A DNA stretch of 64,000 bases from Planctomycetaceae bacterium. GTDB lineage: Bacteria > Planctomycetota > Planctomycetia > Pirellulales > PALSA-1355. Under the pieces are notes generated by a model. That model saw nothing but the letters and a program-made list of their open reading frames with translations. It did no database searches and was not told where the DNA came from. Made by a program: the position numbers and the translations under genes. Location of the stretch: NCBI GenBank assembly GCA_003153375.1, contig PLYM01000212.1, positions 55,935 to 119,934 on the forward strand. Reading direction: 5' to 3'. Shown here one piece after another: positions 19,168 through 25,502 of the stretch. Position 1 is the first letter of the stretch; each line of letters starts with the position of its first letter.

Positions 19168-19882
19168 CGTGATTTGGCAGTAAGTGCTGCATCCGTTCGA
19201 TTGCGCGGGCCCACAATCTGCGAGCGGCAGCGGACGAACACCGCAGGCGCTCACCGATTTCGCTAAACGAAAGGCCTTCCCTGTTACGCAGCTCGATCAC
19301 CGTCTTCATTTCTTCCGGCAGCCGTGACAAGACATTTTGGACGGCACACCGCTGTTCCAGAGAAGCTAACTGCGATGCGGGCGTCTGGGCATTATTGTCC
19401 AGGTGTTCAATGGCATGTGCCGCCTGATCTCCGCAAATCTCCCGCGAAATACTCCGTTTCGCGGTCTGCTCAAAGTGACGCGTGTAGTTCGATACGTTGT
19501 GGACCAGGATTTGACGCATCCACGCCAAGAGCTCCGCGAACTGCTCTCCTTGAAAGCTGGGAAAATCTCGCTGCGCCTCCAGCGCCGTATCTTGCACCAG
19601 ATCCGACGGACTCAGCTTCGCTTGCAAGGAACTGGGGAGTGACCGGCGCGCAACCGAACGCAGATACCTCTGACTTGCACCAACGAGCTTGCCGAAAGCA
19701 ACCGGACATCCCTTGCGCGCATCGCGAATTAGCGTCTCGACCTGCTCTTCGGTGAGGGCATCGCTGGAGGGCACTGTATCGTCCAAGCTTCCCTCTGCAC
19801 TATTAGGCACGGTTTTTATCGAGGTGGTCGTGACAGAGCTGCTTCGCAGGCCAATTTTGGACTGGGCGAACGGATTTTGCAA
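19154..19882 (-). CDS. ECF-type sigma factor paired with the TPR kinase
   Basis: This RNA polymerase sigma factor of the extracytoplasmic-function group has sigma region 2 (about residues 60-130: FGKLVGASQRYLRSVARR, DLVQDTALEAQRDFPSF) and region 4 with an HTH (LPEEMKTVIELRNREGLSFSEIGERL). The N-terminal 45 residues are variable and low in order. The start is a TTG at 19882 without a strong ribosome site, so the N-terminus could be shorter. There is no anti-sigma gene; the kinase downstream, overlapping by 14 nt, is the likely regulator. Targets are unknown. Confidence 0.9.
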   Translation of the reverse strand: MQNPFAQSKIGLRSSSVTTTSIKTVPNSAEGSLDDTVPSSDALTEEQVETLIRDARKGCPVAFGKLVGASQRYLRSVARRSLPSSLQAKLSPSDLVQDTALEAQRDFPSFQGEQFAELLAWMRQILVHNVSNYTRHFEQTAKRSISREICGDQAAHAIEHLDNNAQTPASQLASLEQRCAVQNVLSRLPEEMKTVIELRNREGLSFSEIGERLRCSSAAARRLWARAIERMQHLLPNHDDHA

Positions 19883-20013
19883 TCTTCTAGCTGGACATCA
19901 GACTGGCCTGCTACCCGCCCACTGTCGAAGCGACTTTCTGAGGAAATCGGAGCCCGTTTCTCCTCTCCATGCACGTTTGGGGGCTATCATCGCGGCGGCG
20001 CTGGCAGGGAAAG

Positions 20014-20055
20014 AAATCGAAAATACGGCCCTATTCAGCGAAAAAAGGGCCCCGT
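20014..20055 (-). terminator. Hairpin terminator downstream of the small coiled-coil gene
   Basis: On the minus strand, GGGGCCC and AGGGCCGT segments (20025-20055) pair around a loop, with a bulge of two C, and are followed by ATTTTCGATTT. It lies about 87 nt after the stop of the 73-residue gene and before the sigma factor gene, so it would separate the two units. Confidence 0.45.
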
Positions 20056-20141
20056 CGAGGAAACCGTGCCAGGAGTGCACCGCGCATGTCGAACCGGTGC
20101 AGCGCGACCCATTTCGAAAGGCGTTCGCGGATCGTGCGAGC

Positions 20142-20363
20142 CTAGGGTTGGAAGGCCAGGCCATTAGCCGATTTTGCTCGTGACAGTTCGAGCTTCAGAG
20201 CGGTTAATTCCTCATCGAGCTTGATTTCGCGGGCTAACTGGGCCGCGTTCGCCACCACCAGGGGCATCGCGTCCAGCTCCGCGTGAATTTGGGCGATTCG
20301 CTGCTTAATCGCCTCGCGCCCCTGGGGGCCGATACGGGGTTTTGTCTTGCTTACGCAGCTCAT
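20142..20363 (-). CDS. Small helical protein of unknown function
   Basis: A 73-residue frame with a heptad-like pattern (REAIKQRIAQIHAELDAM and ELTALKLELSRAK), suggesting a short coiled coil. An AGGT element sits 4 nt before the ATG at 20363, close for a ribosome site. A terminator-like hairpin downstream supports a real unit. I do not recognise the family; its codon use is like its neighbours. Confidence 0.5.
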   Translation of the reverse strand: MSCVSKTKPRIGPQGREAIKQRIAQIHAELDAMPLVVANAAQLAREIKLDEELTALKLELSRAKSANGLAFQP

Positions 20364-20707
20364 CGTTACCTACTTGAGCGTTCCAGAGACTCCACAAACC
20401 CAATGGCCGGCTTGGGGACAAGCTAGGATCCCCCGCCTGGGACTCCTGCCGAGCCATCGTCCCTTAATTCACTAGGCACCAAAACTTCGCAGACTGGTCG
20501 AAAATAATCCCGCCTACCGCGGTGGGGCGAGCAAACCGCCAGTCGAGCACTTGCCAGACGACTTCCGCGGGGTGGAGCGGTTCCGTCATCAGGCGCGAAC
20601 ATTTGCCTGAATTGCCGTGGAGTGTAGACCCAAAGCGGGCCGGAAGTTACGGCTCGTGCTCGCCACACGGCTCACGACAAGATTCCACCAAAAGTTAGGG
20701 GCAGGCC
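20364..20707. other. Intergenic region without visible gene
   Basis: About 340 bases between the CobB-like gene and the small coiled-coil gene, both on the minus strand. It should include the end of the CobB-like transcript and the promoter of the small gene. Short frames here lack start signals and family resemblance. Confidence 0.3.
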
Positions 20708-22030
20708 TTAGGTTAGGGCGGCGTGCAGCATGCACGGCGTGAAGAACCGGTCCAGCAATTGGCCGTGGGCCGCAAAGTTTAGATACACCCGGCTGCCGAC
20801 GGCCTGATGTCGGCGTACGACGCTGAGCGGTTGTTTGCCACAGGCGCAGGCGTCGAGGGCGCTGGCCGGTGACAGGCTCCAACGCGTGTTCAAGTAGCCG
20901 CGCCAGCGCTCACCGGCTGGGCCCAACCAGGTGTCGTGCCGGAGCGTGATTTCCGCCGCGCGCGGCGGACCGGCGGCCGGATCGAGATGCGCGGTGGCAG
21001 GCAGAGCGCCGACCATCGGCCAGCGACCGCCCGATGGCAATTCGATCTGTTGACAAAGATAGGCCAGGCCCCCGCCCTCGGCATACATCCGCCGACCGCC
21101 ACACAGATGACTTTTGAGCGACAGCATCAGGCAATCGTTCTGAGCCAACTCGGCGGCGAACCATTCGGGATGACCACAGCCGATGTAGACCACGTCGGTA
21201 TCTGGTGGAAGCCGCTCGTCGCGCAGCGGTGAAAAATCGCTGACCGTTGCCCCGTGCGACTCCAACAGGTCGAGCGTGTCGGAAAAGTAGCCTTGAAACG
21301 CCTCGTCATAAGCAACCGCCACGTGCAGGTTGATTGCCGGGATGGGCGTCGCCGATGCACACGTCCGCCGTGAAAAGGGTCGTGAGTTGGCAATTCGCGC
21401 GATGCGATCAATTTGTGCGTGCTGGGCGAAACGTTCGCCCAAGGCATGACACAGGCCAAGATGAGGTTGTTGGCCAGGTCGCAGCAATCGGACGGCGTCA
21501 CGGAGGTCATCGGCCATGCCCAGCCACCCCAGAACGGGCACGTGCCAGATCGATTCGAACAACGTGACCGAGCGCGCCAGCTCGACCTCATCGCTCACGC
21601 GATCCAAGAGCAAACCATCCAGACGTTCGGGACGCTCGGGTAGCCGACCCGCGGAGAGCAATCGCAGGTCGACGATTGCCAGGCTGGGCAAATCGAGCCA
21701 GCGGCAGAGTGTCTCGAGATCGCCACCCTCGAGCGTGGCTGCGGTTTGTATTGCGAATATTCCTTCGACAAGAGCCAGGTCGCGGGCCGCCGAATCCCGG
21801 GCGAATAGCTCACGGCACAAATCGGCCGGCATCAACCAACTGTCGAGATGCCGAGGCGAGAAGCCAGTTATGGCCCTGGCGGCATCGTGAGGCGCCAAAC
21901 AGGCGCGAGACGCGAAGTTCTGAACTCGCAAGCCGGCCCGTTCCAGGGCTGCCATTATCGCCCAGACAGCCAGGGTGCCGTCTGTGTCGGCTTGCAGCGT
22001 CCCCACAGCAATGCGTGGCAGCCGGGACAT
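20708..22030 (-). CDS. Degenerate CobB/CbiA-like protein (cobyrinate a,c-diamide synthase paralogue)
   Basis: The 440-residue product follows the CobB/CbiA layout: an N-terminal nucleotide-binding-like half (GLRVQNF, LDSWLM, LALVEGIFAI) and a C-terminal GATase half (VAVAYDEAFQGYFSDTL, SDFSPLRDERLP, MYAEGGGLAYLC). The active enzyme amidates cobyrinic acid during B12 synthesis with ATP and glutamine. Key residues are lost: the P-loop GxGKT is replaced by ADTDGTLAV (about 14-22), the FKxGPDYIDP segment by FASRACLAPHD, and the nucleophile Cys of AECGG is Gly319. It is therefore probably not a working amidotransferase. No cobalamin gene is near. ATG 22030 gives the family-like start; the frame continues to 22090. 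A pseudo-enzyme with a new role, or a decaying paralogue with an intact frame, are both possible. Confidence 0.78.
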   Translation of the reverse strand: MSRLPRIAVGTLQADTDGTLAVWAIMAALERAGLRVQNFASRACLAPHDAARAITGFSPRHLDSWLMPADLCRELFARDSAARDLALVEGIFAIQTAATLEGGDLETLCRWLDLPSLAIVDLRLLSAGRLPERPERLDGLLLDRVSDEVELARSVTLFESIWHVPVLGWLGMADDLRDAVRLLRPGQQPHLGLCHALGERFAQHAQIDRIARIANSRPFSRRTCASATPIPAINLHVAVAYDEAFQGYFSDTLDLLESHGATVSDFSPLRDERLPPDTDVVYIGCGHPEWFAAELAQNDCLMLSLKSHLCGGRRMYAEGGGLAYLCQQIELPSGGRWPMVGALPATAHLDPAAGPPRAAEITLRHDTWLGPAGERWRGYLNTRWSLSPASALDACACGKQPLSVVRRHQAVGSRVYLNFAAHGQLLDRFFTPCMLHAALT

Positions 22031-22254
22031 CTGAAACTCGGTTGGTGCTGAACAGGGCGCAAAGCCCAAATAGTGGCTTGCGCGGCCCAATCTCTGTGTC
22101 GCACCCTGCCAGTCTCTTTGCCCAAGAGCCTGGCTCGACTGACGTCAATTCTTAGGCGGTCTTGGAGTCCCGTCAAGCAACTCCCCCATCGGGAGGTCGG
22201 GCCCTTCAGGAAGTCGCCGGGAGCCAGCTATTAGGGTGCTGCTGCGCGCAAAAG

Positions 22255-22282
22255 AAGGGGCGCTCCTGGCGGAGCGCCCCTT
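22255..22282 (-). terminator. Rho-independent terminator of htrA
   Basis: A perfect 12-bp stem (AAGGGGCGCTCC with GGAGCGCCCCTT) around a 4-base loop lies 34 nt after the htrA stop. On the minus strand it is followed by CTTTTG; on the plus strand by GAAAAACC. The short T run makes it a moderate but clear terminator. Confidence 0.75.
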
Positions 22283-22315
22283 GAAAAACCTGTTTGAAAT
22301 CTGACGAGCGTGCCG

Positions 22316-23854
22316 TTAGTTCTTGAGCAGCACGAAGTGGTTGCCTCGGGCGTCTCGCACCAGCATCACAATGCCGTTGTCGAGCGATTCACTCTTTAGC
22401 GCGGCCTTGAAGCCTTCCACGTTCGTGACGGCCTTTTTGCCGACCTTGGCGATCAGCATGCCGGCCTTTAGACCCTGCTCGCCTGCCGGCTTGTCGGGGT
22501 CGACTTTGGTGATCAACACGCCTGTCGTGCCTTCGAAACCGAGTTCTTCGGCCCGGTCAGCGGACAGTTCCGAGACTTCCAGCCCCAGGTCTTCGGCTTC
22601 GTATGCCGAAGAGTTCTCCGAGTTGTTGCGTCCCGGGCGGCCCTTGCGATCGGCGACGCCGAATTCCTTGGGCATGGCCTTGGGGGTCACGTGCAGCGTG
22701 ATCGACTTGCCGTCACGCAGCACTTCGACTTCCTGCTTGGTGTCGAGGGGAATTCGCTCGACGATCGATTGCAGTTCGCCCCGTTCCTTGACCTTCTGAC
22801 CGGCGAACTTGACGATGATATCGCCCGGCTCGAAACCCGCCTCGGCCGCCGGAGTCTTCGGGAAGACCTGCGCCACGAGGACGCCCTCACCGTGTTGACC
22901 GCCAAGCTTGACGGCCAATTCCGAACTCATCGATTCCAATTGCACGCCCAGATAGGCACGCTGCACGGAACCCTGATTGGTCAACTGGTTGGTCACCCAA
23001 CGAGCGGTGTTGACCGGAATGGCGAAGCCCAAGCCGTTAAAGCTGCCGTTGTTCGAGGCGATGGCGGTGTTAATGCCGACCACTTCGCCCTTCAGGTTGA
23101 TGAGCGGTCCACCCGAGTTGCCCGGATTGATCGCCGCATCGGTTTGCAAGAAGCGAGTGCGCGAGCCCGATTCGCTCAGCTCGCGACCCGAGCCGCTGAT
23201 GATGCCGGCGCTGACAGTCTGTTCGAAACCGAACGGATTGCCAATCGCCATCACCCAATCGCCGATGCGCAAGTGGTCGGAGTTGCCCATCGCGGCCACC
23301 GGCAGGCTGCCAGCGTTTTGAATGTGAACCACGGCCAGGTCGGATTGCGGGTCGGTCTTGATGTCGGTGCCCTTGAACTCACGGCCGTCGGCCAGACGCA
23401 CCACGACTTCATCGGCGCCGTCCACAACGTGGTTGTTGGTCAGCACCACGCCCGAGCGGTCGATGATCACGCCCGAGCCCATGCCCTCGCGGCGCGGCAT
23501 GCGATGCGGATTCATTTCCTCAAAGCCACGACCGCCGAAGAAATCTTCGAACGGGGTGCCCTTGAGCGGATTGTCGCCGCGCTGTCGTTCGCCCTTGGGG
23601 GTGCGGTTGGCCGCAACCGGCTGGGCCTTGGTCTTGCTGTGAATGGTCACCACGCTGGGCATGGCGACTTCGGCCGCGTTGTGAAACGCGTCGGACAGTT
23701 CGCTGGCGTGGGCGAGCGGCGTGGGATTGACTTCTTTGCGGGGCTCTTCGCCGATGGCGCCGCCGCGTTGCAACGCCGCGCCCAGACCGAGGGCCGCGCA
23801 CAAAGCGATGAGTGCGACGACCCGAGAATTACCGCGGAACCTGCTGTGGGACAT
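22316..23854 (-). CDS. htrA: Periplasmic Do/DegP-type serine protease (HtrA)
   Basis: HtrA proteases degrade misfolded envelope proteins. The product has an N-terminal hydrophobic signal or anchor (residues about 12-30), a trypsin-like domain with the triad His142 (TNNHVV), Asp172 (QSDLAVV) and Ser247 (GNSGGPL), and two PDZ domains (about 300-390 and 415-510). A Glu/Asn-rich linker separates the PDZ domains. ATG 23854 is supported by an AAGGAGG ribosome site 6 nt upstream. The gene ends in a strong hairpin and appears to be a single-gene unit. Confidence 0.96.
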   Translation of the reverse strand: MSHSRFRGNSRVVALIALCAALGLGAALQRGGAIGEEPRKEVNPTPLAHASELSDAFHNAAEVAMPSVVTIHSKTKAQPVAANRTPKGERQRGDNPLKGTPFEDFFGGRGFEEMNPHRMPRREGMGSGVIIDRSGVVLTNNHVVDGADEVVVRLADGREFKGTDIKTDPQSDLAVVHIQNAGSLPVAAMGNSDHLRIGDWVMAIGNPFGFEQTVSAGIISGSGRELSESGSRTRFLQTDAAINPGNSGGPLINLKGEVVGINTAIASNNGSFNGLGFAIPVNTARWVTNQLTNQGSVQRAYLGVQLESMSSELAVKLGGQHGEGVLVAQVFPKTPAAEAGFEPGDIIVKFAGQKVKERGELQSIVERIPLDTKQEVEVLRDGKSITLHVTPKAMPKEFGVADRKGRPGRNNSENSSAYEAEDLGLEVSELSADRAEELGFEGTTGVLITKVDPDKPAGEQGLKAGMLIAKVGKKAVTNVEGFKAALKSESLDNGIVMLVRDARGNHFVLLKN

Positions 23855-24200
23855 GATCGTCCTCCTTGAGATAAGGAAATATGCCAGACTGGTATGCTTC
23901 AGAAAGGTGGCCCGACTTGGGGGCTCTCTCTGTCAGTTACGCAAGCGGTGCCGGCTGGGTTCGCCGTCAAAACGCCTGTTCCGCACCGCCGCTACCGTCT
24001 GGCCGGTTACGGAAGGATTGTAACGCGGCGGCAAAACCCGCCAAACGCAGTCGCGACCGATCGAGCGAATTATTCGCCGTGCACCCGGCACCCGGCCGCA
24101 CGGGGCGGGCGACTCAGATTGACAAAAGCCTGTATAGCGGCTAGGGTTACGGACAGGGGATGTCCACGGTTTTTGGTCCGCCGAACAAAGGTTAATTGTT
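23855..24200. other. Divergent promoter region between htrA and rnc
   Basis: About 345 bases between divergent genes. The plus-strand promoter for rnc is listed separately. The htrA side has its ribosome site at 23861-23867 but no promoter I would defend. No small gene is supported. Confidence 0.4.
24119..24147 (+). promoter_or_regulatory. Candidate sigma70 promoter of rnc
   Basis: A perfect TTGACA (24119-24124), a 17-nt spacer and TAGGGT (24142-24147) lie about 54 nt before the rnc ATG. The -35 is ideal, the -10 matches three of six. Confidence 0.5.
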
Positions 24201-24938
24201 ATGCCCCACACGGTCCGTTCCGCCTTAACGGACATTCAGATCCCGGAAATGGAGCGTTGTGAGCGGCGCATCGGCTATGAGTTCAAGGACAAGAGTCTGC
24301 TGGCTGCTTCGCTGACACACGCTTCCGGTGCCCAGCACCGTTTGGCGTCGAACGAGCGGCTGGAATTCTTGGGCGATGCGATTCTGGGGGCCGTCGTCTG
24401 CGAGCTGCTCTATGTGCAGTATCCCGCCTATCTCGAAGGCGATCTGACCAAGATCAAGTCGGTGGTCGTGAGCCGGCAGACGTGTGCTAAGATCAGCGAG
24501 GCGTTGGGTTTGCAGGAATTCCTCATTCTCGGCAAGGGAATGAGCAGCCATCCTAGCGTTCCCCCCTCGCTGCTGGCCGACGTTTTCGAATCGCTGGCCG
24601 CGGCGATCTATCTGGACGGCGGCGACACGGCGGCGCGCGAATTCATCACCCGCTTCATGGGACCGGAAATCGAGCTGGCGGCCGCCGGCGAATTGGGTGG
24701 CAACTATAAATCGCTGTTGCAGCAGATGGCGCAGCGCGAGAACGGTTCGACGCCCACCTATCAACTGCTCGACGAAAAAGGACCGGATCACAGCAAGTGC
24801 TTCAAGATCTCGGCGCAGATTGGCCACACGCGTTTTCAGGCCGCGTGGGGGCGCAACAAGAAGGAAGCCGAGCAACGGGCCGCGCGCAACGCGCTGTCGC
24901 AGATTAACGGCGAACCGGTGCCGTTTCCATCCGACTGA
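24201..24938 (+). CDS. rnc: Ribonuclease III
   Basis: RNase III cleaves double-stranded RNA in rRNA processing and mRNA decay. The catalytic signature NERLEFLGDAIL (residues 51-62, with Glu55 and Asp59) and the second acidic pair in ADVFESLAAAIY (Asp127, Glu130) are intact. A dsRNA-binding domain ends the protein (NYKSLLQQMAQ, KKEAEQRAARNALSQ). With 245 residues it is slightly longer than usual because of a 15-residue N-terminal lead. It is a single gene with its own promoter and shares a bidirectional terminator with the lysine-rich mini-gene. Confidence 0.97.
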   Translation: MPHTVRSALTDIQIPEMERCERRIGYEFKDKSLLAASLTHASGAQHRLASNERLEFLGDAILGAVVCELLYVQYPAYLEGDLTKIKSVVVSRQTCAKISEALGLQEFLILGKGMSSHPSVPPSLLADVFESLAAAIYLDGGDTAAREFITRFMGPEIELAAAGELGGNYKSLLQQMAQRENGSTPTYQLLDEKGPDHSKCFKISAQIGHTRFQAAWGRNKKEAEQRAARNALSQINGEPVPFPSD

Positions 24939-25013
24939 ACGCCGAGTGTGCGCGCTGCGCGTTTTCGTAGCGCGCTCGATGCGTTTTTTTGATATGCCGG
25001 GTTGCAAACGCGC

Positions 25014-25053
25014 AAAAAAATAGGGGCACTCAAGCGAACTTGAGTGCCCCTTT
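25014..25053. terminator. Strong bidirectional terminator between rnc and the lysine-rich mini-gene
   Basis: A perfect 13-bp stem (AGGGGCACTCAAG at 25022-25034 with its complement at 25039-25051) with a CGAA loop. On the minus strand it is followed by TATTTTTTT, an excellent terminator for the mini-gene; on the plus strand by TTTCTC, a weaker one for rnc. Confidence 0.88.
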
Positions 25054-25157
25054 CTCGTCGGTATTCGCTAGCCAGTGCAGCGTCGGCCATGTTTCGAGCC
25101 GAGACCCGACAGCGACGCAACCGCCTCGCAAGTGGAGGCGAGCTCCCGTTGGGGGAA

Positions 25158-25235
25158 CTACTTCTTCTTGGCCTTCTTCTTCGACTTCTTGGGAGAGGCC
25201 TTCTTCTTGGTCGCTGCCTTTTTCTTCTTGGCCAC
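25158..25235 (-). CDS. 25-residue lysine-rich, histone-H1-tail-like protein
   Basis: A 26-codon frame beginning at GTG 25235 encodes a peptide with 15 Lys among 25 residues plus Ala, Thr, Ser and Pro, e.g. AKKKKAATKKKASPKK. An AGGAG ribosome site (25244-25248) lies 8 nt before the GTG. The frame is open far upstream to 25487, but that part is not protein-like and falls across the promoter. The unit has its own promoter with an inverted repeat, a leader of about 110 nt and a very strong terminator. The composition resembles the tails of H1-like bacterial nucleoid proteins, so nucleic-acid binding is a reasonable guess; no domain is present. It could also be the by-product of a small RNA. Confidence 0.65.
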   Translation of the reverse strand: MAKKKKAATKKKASPKKSKKKAKKK

Positions 25236-25321
25236 CGTGTGTTCTCCTAACTTTAGTGTTCGGCGTTCGTCACGATTGGCGCCCGGCTGGGTGTGGCATC
25301 CATCGTGTGAAGCACCGCATG

Positions 25322-25341
25322 ACCAAACCACCTCGTTTGGT
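25322..25341 (-). repeat. Leader hairpin of the lysine-rich mini-gene
   Basis: ACCAAAC (25322-25328) and GTTTGGT (25335-25341) form a 7-bp inverted repeat with a 6-base loop at the presumed 5' end of the mini-gene transcript. Confidence 0.5.
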
Positions 25342-25350
25342 TCAACTAAT

Positions 25351-25381
25351 ATCATACTCTGCTTGCGCAAACTCGCAAGCA
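25351..25381 (-). promoter_or_regulatory. Promoter and overlapping inverted repeat of the lysine-rich mini-gene
   Basis: On the minus strand TTGCGA (25378-25373), a 16-nt spacer and TATGAT (25356-25351) form a good sigma70-type promoter. A perfect 8-bp inverted repeat, TGCTTGCG and CGCAAGCA with a 6-nt spacer (25360-25381), overlaps the -35 and the spacer, where a repressor would block polymerase. The region is AT-rich compared with its surroundings. Confidence 0.55.
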
Positions 25382-25502
25382 CAGTTTTGCTGTCTTCGCG
25401 CACAAACTGAAAAAAAGTTTCGCGCGGCGCGCCACGCGCGCGATTCAGATATTTCGCGCGCGACGTTGAACAAGACACGCTCGCCATCGCCGCGCGGCGC
25501 GC

